Shown here piece by piece: positions 16,458 through 24,687 of a stretch of 24,687 bases of DNA. How positions within the stretch are numbered: position 1 is the first letter of the stretch; each line of letters starts with the position of its first letter. The position numbers and the translations under genes are program-made. The DNA lies in assembly GCA_030849065.1 (NCBI GenBank), contig JASAON010001426.1, positions 1-24,687 on the forward strand, in the 5' to 3' direction. The notes below the pieces were generated by a model, which saw only the letters and a program-made list of their open reading frames with translations, was not told where the DNA came from and made no database searches. The stretch is from Jaenimonas drosophilae (lineage: Eukaryota > Euglenozoa > Kinetoplastea > Trypanosomatida > Trypanosomatidae).

Positions 16458-19400
16458 CTACACGGCGAAGAGTGGCATCTGCAGGAGTTTCTCCGCGGTT
16501 AGACGTTCCGCGGGATTCTTGCGGAGGCACGTGCGGACAAACGCACAATCGAGCTCGTCCAAGTCGCTCGGAATGAGCGGCACCGCAACGCCTGCCCCAA
16601 TCTGATACACCAACACCGGCGCGGTTAGCGCAAGCTGTGCGTCTGGGTAGGGCAGCCGCCCCGAGATGAGCTGCAAGTACATGATGCCGCAGCTCCACAA
16701 GTCGCTCTCCTTCTCTGGCTTGCCACGTGCGGCCTCAGGCGAGAGATAAACCGGCGTGCCGAGCACCTGCCCCTGCGACTCCTTTCGTGCGAGCTCCTGC
16801 AACCACGCCGAGGCACCAAAATCAGAGATCTTGCAATTTCCCGTGAGAGTGAGAAGAACATTCTGCGGCTTCACGTCGCGGTGAATGATGCCGAGTGAGT
16901 GGAGCTTGGCCAGCCCCCGCAGAACATCGCGCATGAAGAGCCGCGCGGTGGCGCTCGGGATGCAGTGGAAGGCCGACATCATGTTCTGCAAGCTCCCCGC
17001 CATCATGCACTCCATCACGATAATAACGTATTTGCCCTGGATGGCGGAGCTAATGAGCTCCACGACGTGGCTATCCTTCACGCGATGCATAATAAGCACC
17101 TCCGCCTCCATCCCCTGCAGCTCTTCTTCGTTGCTCGGCAGCGGCAGAAACTTAACCGCCACCAACTTTCCGGATTGGCTATCCATGCCGAGAAACACGC
17201 TGCCAAAACTGCCGGTGCCGAGGAGTTTGCTGCTGCGGAGGTAGCTCACGCCGTTGCGCGCGTGAATGGTGGCGGGGAGCTCCACATTCAGGTCGCAGCC
17301 GAGATTGGCCGCCGCCGCCACGCCCATGGCCGCAGGAAAGAGGGCCGAATCATTTTCACAGACAAAAGAAAACCCCACGGATTGGATGATGGAATTCATG
17401 GTGCCCACCAAGTGATCCGGTTCCTGCCCACCAGTCTCGGCAGAGGAGGTGGTGTTGGTGTTGGTGTTGGTGATGGTGGTGGTGGTGGTGGGGTTGTGGG
17501 AGCTGGGAGGAGGTCGTAGTGGGTGCTCCTCACCCGCTGCGACAGAGAAGGCCGATGGAGCAGCCGCGCCAGGGGTCGTGGCGCCGCCACCGCCTTCCGA
17601 CGCAATGGCCGATGTGTGCCGGCCGCTGCTCATCGCCACCATCGCGGTGGGCGTGCCACTTACCCGCACGCCATGACTGCTGGAACTCTGCTGCTCGGGA
17701 TGCAAGAGGCTACTTGTGGGGCTGCTGCAGGGTGGTTGTGCGGATGTTGTTGGACGTTCCGCCTCACCACCACCATCATCATCATCATCATTGTTGTTGT
17801 TTTCGTTATGCACATCTTTGTGGGCTTCTGCCATGGCAGACTCCCCCACCTCCTCCACGAAGCTCTTGGATGTTTCCTTCGGTGGTGTGATGGTTGTTTT
17901 TGGTTCGCACAAGACCACCTTCACCGAGGTTGGCTGCTGGAGCGACGCCGTCGCTGACGTGTGTGGCATCGTCCCAATCGAGGCCATGGGGCTGTACAAC
18001 TTGCGCACGTTGTCGTGGAGCTCCTTCTTGAATTGGTTGATGTCTTCGTCCAGCGGCAGACTCTTGTGGGGGAATAAGTTGATGGAGTGGGAGGGGCCGG
18101 AGAGCTCACCCTCCTCCTCCTCCCCATCCTTGTGCTCCGCCCCATCCGCGGTTGTACGAGTGCTGTTCTTGTTGGTCAGCAGCCGCATCTGAGCCATGAG
18201 CTCATAATCTATCCACGCCGGAAATGGCCGTACGTACGGTTGTGGCAACACCACGTTGGCACCCTCACTGAGAAAAAAGTGGCTCAGCGCTTCTAGACGC
18301 TCGAGCTGGCGTGGACTGCGCGCCCGAAAGCGCCGACGAAGACCTCGGAGGAGCTCGATGCATGTGTGAAAGTCGTGGTTGCGAAAGTGATAAAAGGCCT
18401 TGGCGTACTCCACGGCGAAGAGAGATGGCGCGGAGGCGGTGCGTGGGGGGCCGAGCTCAAACAAAATGAGCGGGTGCGTCATATCTGCCGTCTGTATAAC
18501 ATCCACGATGATGCACTCATACTGCGAGGAGAGAGACTGCTTCACGGGCTCCGTCACAATGATGTTGAAGGAGCGCTGCGTCGCCGCGAGCTCCGCCAGC
18601 GCAATGGCCTGCCGTGGTGTGGCACCAAAGGCGGTGGCGAAGGCCTCCTTCGAGTCGTCCACGGTGCCACACACATAGGTACCTTGATGGAGCACAATGC
18701 CAAGCTGAAGACCTTCCGTGCGGTAGGGCCCCAACGCACGTGAGATGTCAATGGCACATGCCGCGGCGTGTGCTGCGTGGCTCGGGCAGCTCTCGAAGCC
18801 GTTCCATACCGCACCGAGACACTCGCCGGAGCGGTAAAAGACGGCGCCCTTCTTCTGACGAATGCGCGCGAGCAAAAACTTCATGATGCGCCGATGTTGC
18901 TTCAGGGCGAGGGCGTAGTTCAGCAGGTAGGCGTTGTCAAGGTTGTTGAGACGCACACACAAGATGGTGGTCTCGTCGTCTCGCTTGATAAACATGCCGG
19001 GCCGCACTGATGCGCGTTGCACTGCCGTGAAGAACGTGATTGGGTCTGGCGTCGCGGAGATGCTATCACGTTGCTCCACAGAATCTAGGTTGTCTCGGGC
19101 GGTGGATGGGTGGGAGACAATATCGATGCTGTTGTTGGCGGTGTGCCGCTCCATGCCGACATCACTGAAGAAGCCGCCCGCCATGGGTGATGGTGCCTGG
19201 CGGTCGGAGAAGAAGCCCGTGCTGGAGGCGTTGCGCACCGACATACCACCACCACCACCTCCTCCCGGCATGTTGTTGTTGTTGTTGTTGTTGAAGCTCA
19301 CGCTGCTGTTTTGGTGATTGCTGTTGCTGGTGTTGCCCTCCCCGCCATAGACGGTATTCACGAAGGCAGCAATGTCCTGCAAGTTGTTGGAATCATCTTC

Positions 19401-21488
19401 GTCACTCTCCTGCTCAATCTCCACAAAGTCAATCTCCTGCAACACCTGCAATCTGCTGGAGTTGTTGTGGAGCTCCTTCACGTACATGCGCAGAACATGA
19501 TCGGGAACATACTTCTTGGTCAGCCGGAAGCTCAGTCCGAGGATGTAAATTACGCGAATGAGCGAAGTGACGTCGCCGAGCCAGAAGCGATGGCTACACT
19601 CCAACAGCTTGCGTCGGAAGGTGCCCGTTTGCTTGTTGTTGGTGCTGATGATGGCCACTAGCTGGTGGCGCAGGAAGTCCACGGGCACGCTGATGCTGAT
19701 GTAGGTCACCACGAGAATGATGGAGAAGAGGCAGACCGCGGCGATGCTGAAGACACCAACCACCATGATGTACTCATCCTGGCGCTGCTCATAGACGTGA
19801 TAATCCACCATGAAGCTGATGCTTGTAGGGTCAGAGAGGCCGCAGAGCTCGGTCCTGTTGATGCAAACCACGCCACACATGACGGACTGCGAGAGAAGGC
19901 CCCAGGCGCTGTTGTAGGTCTTGTGCGGGCTGGGCAGCCGGTTTACGCTGTGGTTGAAGACTTGGCTTCGATTGGGCGTCACAACGACGTTCCACAAGTA
20001 CCGCGAGTGTGGGTCTGAGCAGAGTGAGTCCGCGTTGTGCTGCAGCACCTCGCCCAAAGCGGTGGGCTGTGGCAGCGTGTAGTTGCCGTAGTCTCTCGTG
20101 ACGCTATGCAAGGTGATGCGTGGCCTCTCCAACGGATGCTGCCAATCGCGAAGCATAAAGCCCGTGTAGGCGTGGAGCAACGAGGCCAGGCTAAAGTCGG
20201 GAGAGTCGGTGTTCAGCAAGAAGCGGCCCACGATGGACTTGTCTAGGAGCACCACGACCAGCTGTGTGATGGTGCTGTGGGAGAGCACGATGGAGCGGGC
20301 GGCAATCATGCGGTCGTCGCTGTAGCTCATGAGAATGGGCCATGAAGTGATGCCAACCCCATCCGGTATATCCATGATGGGCTGCTCTGTTTTGGAGCCG
20401 CGTGGGCAGATGGAGGTCGCGATGTAATTGCCCTCATCATCGTAGCGCATCACCATGATGGGGGCACCCAGAATGCGTGTGCAAATGGAGAGGTAAAAGT
20501 ACGACGTGAGTGAGGTGGTGGAGTTGATGCTGAAGAGCACCCCAACAACGTTGAAGAGCTCGTTAAGGTCGTACATGAGCACCTCCGCGTTATTCATAGA
20601 TGTCACAATCTTGGACTGCACGACATGTGTGGAGGTTTCCACGAGGGTGGTGTTGGTGGCGTGCAGAATCTGCACAAACAAGAGGATAAACAGCACAATG
20701 ACGCTGGCAATCGTGAAGTTAAGAAGCCACGTCAGCCGCAGCCCGCGCAGGGAAACGGCCTTTTCCAGGACGCGATTCATGCCTGCCGTGCCGGAATCCT
20801 CCTCCAGACTACTGCTGCCGTTGCTCTCCATGGGTGAGGTGATCATGGGTGAATGCACGGGTGTGATGGGCTCATCATTGTTGTTGTTGTTGTTGTTGTG
20901 GCTGGCGTCATTAATGGGACTGGAACAGAGTGAGCTCATCTGAATACTATCCTTGAGGCCACGAGTGGGATCTTTGCTGCTCGACTTCCCCGGTGTGCTG
21001 CAGCTAAGCCCGCCATCGTTGTTGTTGTTGTTGTGATTTGTACCCGCACGTGCAGTAGGGTCGTGGTGCATTACGGCGCCACGCCCCATCGCTAGCGGCT
21101 CCCCTTCGTGAAACGAGACGGGCGAAGGCCGTCGCGAGTCGTGTTGGAAGCCGCCGCCGCTCATGTTGGCGTGAAGGAAGGCCATCGTGGATTGTTGCAC
21201 GTTGAACTGGTCCACGGCAGCACTGACATTAGGATCAATGGTGGTGGATTGTGGGAGGGCGGTGTAGCTCGTCTGCGCGGCTGGCGAGGCGTGTGCGCTG
21301 CTTGTGGCGTAGATGGTCGGCGCGAGACTGGGCAAGCTGATTTGCAGGCCCTGACCGTGCAAACGTCGTACGTTTCCGGTGCCATCGGCTAGGGTGCCGA
21401 TAGGCTCCACGCCGCTGTCCTGTGAGTTGGAGCTACTGGAGATGATGGATGCGGGCACCGCAGGCGGGCTGGACGAAGGCTCAGCCAT
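16458..21488 (-). CDS. membrane receptor with degenerate cyclase domain and active Ser/Thr kinase
   Basis: The protein has 1676 residues. Order of parts: Ser/Asn-rich cytoplasmic N-terminus (1-250); membrane helix 1 (about 252-275); extracellular sensor of about 300 residues with six N-glycosylation sequons (N279, N322, N469, N506, N512, N544) and six Cys, perhaps Cache-like; membrane helix 2 (about 574-601); a KKYVPDHVL segment (658-666) like the linker of receptor cyclases; a class III nucleotide-cyclase homology domain (about 838-1010); a TPR-like segment (about 1025-1075); a disordered linker; and a STE/MAP3K-like kinase (1417-1676). The kinase is intact: GTGSFG (1424-1429), Lys1446, HRD (1536-1538), Asn1543, DFG (1556-1558) and SPE (1583-1585). 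The cyclase lacks its metal Asp residues (Arg846, Glu889), so it probably senses or regulates. The likely role is signalling from the cell surface by phosphorylation. Confidence 0.88.
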   Translation of the reverse strand: MAEPSSSPPAVPASIISSSSNSQDSGVEPIGTLADGTGNVRRLHGQGLQISLPSLAPTIYATSSAHASPAAQTSYTALPQSTTIDPNVSAAVDQFNVQQSTMAFLHANMSGGGFQHDSRRPSPVSFHEGEPLAMGRGAVMHHDPTARAGTNHNNNNNDGGLSCSTPGKSSSKDPTRGLKDSIQMSSLCSSPINDASHNNNNNNNDEPITPVHSPMITSPMESNGSSSLEEDSGTAGMNRVLEKAVSLRGLRLTWLLNFTIASVIVLFILLFVQILHATNTTLVETSTHVVQSKIVTSMNNAEVLMYDLNELFNVVGVLFSINSTTSLTSYFYLSICTRILGAPIMVMRYDDEGNYIATSICPRGSKTEQPIMDIPDGVGITSWPILMSYSDDRMIAARSIVLSHSTITQLVVVLLDKSIVGRFLLNTDSPDFSLASLLHAYTGFMLRDWQHPLERPRITLHSVTRDYGNYTLPQPTALGEVLQHNADSLCSDPHSRYLWNVVVTPNRSQVFNHSVNRLPSPHKTYNSAWGLLSQSVMCGVVCINRTELCGLSDPTSISFMVDYHVYEQRQDEYIMVVGVFSIAAVCLFSIILVVTYISISVPVDFLRHQLVAIISTNNKQTGTFRRKLLECSHRFWLGDVTSLIRVIYILGLSFRLTKKYVPDHVLRMYVKELHNNSSRLQVLQEIDFVEIEQESDEDDSNNLQDIAAFVNTVYGGEGNTSNSNHQNSSVSFNNNNNNNMPGGGGGGGMSVRNASSTGFFSDRQAPSPMAGGFFSDVGMERHTANNSIDIVSHPSTARDNLDSVEQRDSISATPDPITFFTAVQRASVRPGMFIKRDDETTILCVRLNNLDNAYLLNYALALKQHRRIMKFLLARIRQKKGAVFYRSGECLGAVWNGFESCPSHAAHAAACAIDISRALGPYRTEGLQLGIVLHQGTYVCGTVDDSKEAFATAFGATPRQAIALAELAATQRSFNIIVTEPVKQSLSSQYECIIVDVIQTADMTHPLILFELGPPRTASAPSLFAVEYAKAFYHFRNHDFHTCIELLRGLRRRFRARSPRQLERLEALSHFFLSEGANVVLPQPYVRPFPAWIDYELMAQMRLLTNKNSTRTTADGAEHKDGEEEEGELSGPSHSINLFPHKSLPLDEDINQFKKELHDNVRKLYSPMASIGTMPHTSATASLQQPTSVKVVLCEPKTTITPPKETSKSFVEEVGESAMAEAHKDVHNENNNNDDDDDGGGEAERPTTSAQPPCSSPTSSLLHPEQQSSSSHGVRVSGTPTAMVAMSSGRHTSAIASEGGGGATTPGAAAPSAFSVAAGEEHPLRPPPSSHNPTTTTTITNTNTNTTSSAETGGQEPDHLVGTMNSIIQSVGFSFVCENDSALFPAAMGVAAAANLGCDLNVELPATIHARNGVSYLRSSKLLGTGSFGSVFLGMDSQSGKLVAVKFLPLPSNEEELQGMEAEVLIMHRVKDSHVVELISSAIQGKYVIIVMECMMAGSLQNMMSAFHCIPSATARLFMRDVLRGLAKLHSLGIIHRDVKPQNVLLTLTGNCKISDFGASAWLQELARKESQGQVLGTPVYLSPEAARGKPEKESDLWSCGIMYLQLISGRLPYPDAQLALTAPVLVYQIGAGVAVPLIPSDLDELDCAFVRTCLRKNPAERLTAEKLLQMPLFAV

Positions 21489-21612
21489 GATGTTGCTACG
21501 AATGGTTGTTGTTGATGATGGTGGAGAGGTGGCGTAGTTGAGTTAGAAGCGCGCGTGATGGCGAGAGAGTCACCAACGAATAACAACAGCAAACCAAGAA
21601 AAAAAACCGAAA

Positions 21613-21660
21613 CTAAAGCAAAAAAAACTTGTTGGAAACAGAAAAATACCCCAGATGGGA
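21613..21660 (-). promoter_or_regulatory. predicted spliced-leader acceptor of the receptor kinase gene
   Basis: On the minus strand T-rich tracts lead to GCTTTAG, with the AG at 21614-21613, giving a 5' UTR of about 124 nt. A second T tract follows (about 21595-21610), and the next AG after it is at 21497-21496, only 7 nt from the ATG. With either one, ATG 21488 is the first AUG. Confidence 0.55.
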
Positions 21661-21888
21661 GATCCAGCACGCTGACACGAAGGAGGAAGCTGTTTGTGAG
21701 TGAAGGGTGGGCGGGACTACGTTGAGGGGAGGAGCGATGCTGCTCGTCGCTTCGCACACACGGGTTATGATGCGTTGCGATGCGATGATGCCTCTTCCCC
21801 CCCACTCTCGACGTCAATGGATGGAAGACCAGCTGCTGCCTACCGCTATATCCACTACGCGTGGTTGTTTTTTCTCCTACAACGTGCC

Positions 21889-21908
21889 TGTGTGTGTGTG
21901 TGTGTGTG
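21889..21908. repeat. (TG)10 microsatellite
   Basis: A dinucleotide repeat in the gap between the topoisomerase gene and the receptor kinase gene. Confidence 0.9.
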
Positions 21909-22336
21909 AGGCACCGAAACACAAGTGATGATGAAGCTACAAATGAATCCAGGATCAACCTTCCGTCAAGGAAGGATATGGGTATGTGTTTGGCGGTGTG
22001 ATCGAAACGATGCTCTACTCTCGATCAAGACAGTCCGCTCCTGGTCCTTGAGGCATGAGCATGTGTGTTGTGAAGAAGAAGAGAAGCAAGCAACAAGATG
22101 AATACTCATGGAAAACACGCCACACGTAGAAGAATGAGCACGTACACATTGTGTGCTGGAATGACCTCAAATTTCTTATCTCTTCATCATCAATTTGTGT
22201 GTGCGTGTGTGTTGGGGAGCCTGGTGAAGGGAGGTGCTCCACACTGCTGCATCTATGAACCCCAATGATCTAGTTTCAGCTTAGGTGCTCTCTATGCAAA
22301 GGCGCGCGCGTGTGTGTGGCGAGGGTGATCCTTCGC

Positions 22337-24687
22337 CTACTTCTTGGCCCACGATGAGCGTTTGGTGTAGGTCTTCTTCTTCCTCCACGGCGCACGTTTG
22401 GGGATGGAGGTCAGTGGGGTGCCACTTAAGGGTGATTGTGGGAAGTTGCGTCGGAGATAGTCGTTGAGATAGTTCTGCACGGCCGTGAAGGTGCGGTAGG
22501 GCTTGCTACCATCCAGAAGGTCGGGCACCTGCGCGAGGCTCCGTGACTTCTCCTCCGTCAGACGGTCCTCGAGGAGCTCCTGACTATCACCATCATCGTG
22601 CTTGAGACGTGCAGAGCGTTCAGCAATCTTGACGCGTTGAGCTCGTGTGGCCTCGGTGATGTAATTCAGGAGGCGGGATACGAAGGTGGAGAGGACGTAG
22701 TCCGCCTCGGTCAGCGCGGGATGATCGCGCAACACTTGGTTGGCCTCTACTGATGGCTTCGCGATGCGATCGAGCTTCTTCTCAAAGGATGCGGTGAAGC
22801 CAATATCCACGATGGATGGAAACGTTTCCGAGCTCGTACGCACCAACAATCTGCCCACCTCCGTCGTCTCACAACGGCCACGGTTAACGGTGATGTAGTT
22901 GCGTGCCAGCAACGTCTTCACAATGATGGGGTAGGTGCTGGGACGACCAACACCATGATTCTTCAGCTGCTCAATCAGGCCACCCTCGGAGTAGGGAAGT
23001 GGGGGTGATGGACGATTCTCCACGACCTGTGCTGGACGTAGTTGCAGGCCCTTCTTGGCCAAGGTTGTCGCGAGGCCCGCAATGGCACGGAACTCCTCAT
23101 CGGAGATGCTCGGCACCACCACCTCACCATTCTCCAAGGCCGCTGTATCTAGCTCGGTTTCGGCGGGAATGATGCTCGCATTGTTGTTGTTGCTGCCGGT
23201 GCCCGCGGAGCTACGGAAGGCTGCCGACCACCCCGCCTCCAACGCGTGCTTTCCCTCGAGCTGGAACTGAAGAGCATCACCGTTGGCACCACTAAAACGA
23301 ATGGTGGCGGCGATGCGCTCTGTTTCCATGGGCAGCATGAAGGCCGCCAAGGTTTGCTTGCGAATGAGGCCGTAGATGGACTTCATCGTCGGCGAGACGG
23401 CGCCAAGACTCTCCGACGTCTTGGTGATGTTGGTTGGGCGAATGGCCTCGTGGGCATCTTCAACGTTGCCAGCGGCAGCTTCGGCGGAAGCTTTGCGTGC
23501 AGCGGTGGCGCCCCTCGTCTTGCGTCGCCGGGCTGTGTTGTGCTCCTCGCCCGGTGCGGGGCGGTCCTCCAGACGATTTACCAAGCGTGCGCCAAATGAC
23601 TTCTCAATCTCCTTGTAAATGGCCTCACGCACCACCTCATCGATGCGGGTGCTGTCGGTACGTGGATAGGTGATGTAGCCCATCTGGAAGAGGTCCTGTA
23701 GGCAGCCACTCACCACCTCGCTGCTGAGATGAAACTGCCGATTGGCCTTGGCAATGAGGGTGGCCATCGTGAAGGGCTCGGGAGGTGGCAGCGTTTGCGT
23801 CTGGCGCAGCGGCGCTGAAGCGAGACGATGGCCGGTGCCCGCCTCCACCTTCCACGCCTCCGCCAGTCGGCGCACCGCCTCGCCGCTCTTCTCCGCGGCG
23901 CTCTTCGAGCCTGGCCGAATGACGACGGCCTGCGTGAAGGTGGCGTTGCCCACCGCCGCTGGGAACTTACACATGGACTTAACATCAAAGGTGGAGCTCG
24001 TCGTTTCCATCACGTGTTGGATGCGCTTCTCGCGCTCATGAATGAGGATCAGGGCGGGGGTCTGTACGCGGCCAATCGATCGCATGTGCGGATTGGCGTA
24101 GCGCACAACGGAGCTTCCCAAGAAGCCAAAGATGCGGTCCATGGCGTGGCGGGCCTCGGCCGCGGTGGCGAGGTTGTGATCGAAGTTGGTGGATCGTGCA
24201 CGCATCGCTTGCTGAATTCCCTCAGCGGTGATGCTGTGGATGTAGGCCCGTGAGTAGGGCACCTTCAGGTTGGGATTCATGCGCTTGATGAGGGAGAGTG
24301 CGTGTACGGCAATGAGCTCACCCTCGCGATCTGGATCGGTGGCGATGATGATCTCACTGAGGTTGGTTGTTTTATCCTCAATGGCACGCGCGACGGTGTC
24401 TTGGATACGACGACCCGCCATGATCTCCCACTCCAGTGAGAAGCTGCCAAGGACGCCGTTGCTAGGGAAGTCAGCGTCCTCCGGCTGCCGCTGCGTGTTT
24501 TGCGGGGTCCACGTGATCTCCTTAAGCGCCATGAAGTGGCCCAGGGTGGCCATCGCGACGGCCTTCTCGGGCCCGGTCGAGATGCGCTGCAGTGCGGCCT
24601 TGCCAAAGGACCAATCACCAACCACGTTTGGGTCACTCAGAAGGCCCTCAACCTTGATGACTTTGTTGGGTGATTCCACAATCACCA
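22337..24687 (-). CDS. DNA topoisomerase IA, bacterial TopA type, 5'-truncated by window edge
   Basis: At least 782 residues are visible; the frame is open at the right edge and the first complete codons there are GTG ATT, so the true start lies outside. The enzyme relaxes negatively supercoiled DNA by cutting one strand through a 5'-phosphotyrosine. Visible parts, numbered from the first full codon: Toprim start VIVESPNK (1-8), the acidic cluster TDPDREGE (116-123), MRSIGRVQTPAL (201-212), and the active-site segment YITYPRTDSTRI (337-348) with Tyr340 and Arg342. A basic insert (about 390-410) precedes AHEAIRPT, and GVGRPSTYP follows further on. The C-terminus has no zinc-finger Cys and ends in a Lys/Arg-rich tail. 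Kinetoplastids have a mitochondrial topoisomerase IA that acts in kDNA replication. This is the likely orthologue, but the targeting region is not visible. Confidence 0.92.
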   Translation of the reverse strand, partial: VIVESPNKVIKVEGLLSDPNVVGDWSFGKAALQRISTGPEKAVAMATLGHFMALKEITWTPQNTQRQPEDADFPSNGVLGSFSLEWEIMAGRRIQDTVARAIEDKTTNLSEIIIATDPDREGELIAVHALSLIKRMNPNLKVPYSRAYIHSITAEGIQQAMRARSTNFDHNLATAAEARHAMDRIFGFLGSSVVRYANPHMRSIGRVQTPALILIHEREKRIQHVMETTSSTFDVKSMCKFPAAVGNATFTQAVVIRPGSKSAAEKSGEAVRRLAEAWKVEAGTGHRLASAPLRQTQTLPPPEPFTMATLIAKANRQFHLSSEVVSGCLQDLFQMGYITYPRTDSTRIDEVVREAIYKEIEKSFGARLVNRLEDRPAPGEEHNTARRRKTRGATAARKASAEAAAGNVEDAHEAIRPTNITKTSESLGAVSPTMKSIYGLIRKQTLAAFMLPMETERIAATIRFSGANGDALQFQLEGKHALEAGWSAAFRSSAGTGSNNNNASIIPAETELDTAALENGEVVVPSISDEEFRAIAGLATTLAKKGLQLRPAQVVENRPSPPLPYSEGGLIEQLKNHGVGRPSTYPIIVKTLLARNYITVNRGRCETTEVGRLLVRTSSETFPSIVDIGFTASFEKKLDRIAKPSVEANQVLRDHPALTEADYVLSTFVSRLLNYITEATRAQRVKIAERSARLKHDDGDSQELLEDRLTEEKSRSLAQVPDLLDGSKPYRTFTAVQNYLNDYLRRNFPQSPLSGTPLTSIPKRAPWRKKKTYTKRSSWAKK

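Larger units (their letters stand above)
21489..22336. other. intergenic region between topoisomerase and receptor kinase
   Basis: From right to left it should hold the 3' UTR of the topoisomerase gene, then the splice region and 5' UTR of the receptor kinase. Besides the acceptor tracts at 21590-21660, a second pyrimidine-rich run on the minus strand lies at about 22075-22093. A GT repeat lies at 21889-21908. A frame covering 21389-21958 on the minus strand has no ATG start and overlaps the kinase gene, so I do not count it. No gene is seen. Confidence 0.55.

Noticed and set aside
21389..21958. Minus-strand open frame of 189 codons upstream of the receptor kinase
   Set aside because: It begins with TTG, overlaps the start of the kinase gene in another frame, and its Phe/Leu-rich part comes from the splice tracts.
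22015..22242. Minus-strand open frame of 75 codons after the topoisomerase gene
   Set aside because: It begins with GTG, is rich in His/Thr from a CA repeat, and lies where the 3' UTR is expected.
1..24687. tRNA, rRNA, CRISPR or mobile elements
   Set aside because: By eye I saw no cloverleaf-like tRNA sequence, rRNA, regular spacer array, transposase or reverse transcriptase. A tRNA or covariance-model scan would be needed to exclude small RNA genes.

Overview
The window reads as nuclear DNA of a kinetoplastid protist, probably a free-living bodonid of the Bodo type. This is an inference from gene layout; no species marker is present. Eight long intronless reading frames all lie on the minus strand, head to tail, like a polycistronic directional gene cluster. 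Seven have a visible start, and each of those is preceded by a pyrimidine-rich tract followed by AG, as expected for spliced-leader trans-splicing. Runs of AAC codons (poly-Asn) occur in every protein. The right-most gene is a bacterial-type topoisomerase IA, the class that serves the mitochondrion (kDNA) in kinetoplastids.

In transcription order (right to left): topoisomerase IA, cut by the window edge (22337-24687); a two-pass membrane receptor with a degenerate nucleotide-cyclase domain and an intact Ser/Thr kinase (16458-21488); a 944-base gap that may hold a small Cys/His-rich gene or a structured RNA, marked by a duplicated palindromic 42-nt motif (15514-16457); a probable mitochondrial PPR-like zinc-finger protein (13501-15513); a pseudokinase (12272-13222); a leucine-rich-repeat (LRR) protein (9867-12107); a NOP9-like Pumilio protein (7387-9645); an LRR-TPR-CHAT protein whose CHAT catalytic dyad is lost (3028-6996); and an LRR protein related to its N-terminus (418-2475).

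Genes in kinetoplastid clusters are transcribed together but are usually not functionally related, so no pathway is claimed. The notable theme is catalytic loss: one window holds a pseudo-CHAT, a pseudokinase and a pseudo-cyclase, the last fused to an apparently live kinase. The strongest candidates for undescribed biology are the LRR-TPR-pseudoCHAT protein, the receptor kinase that reverses the membrane guanylate cyclase plan, and the duplicated palindromic element in the 944-base gap.
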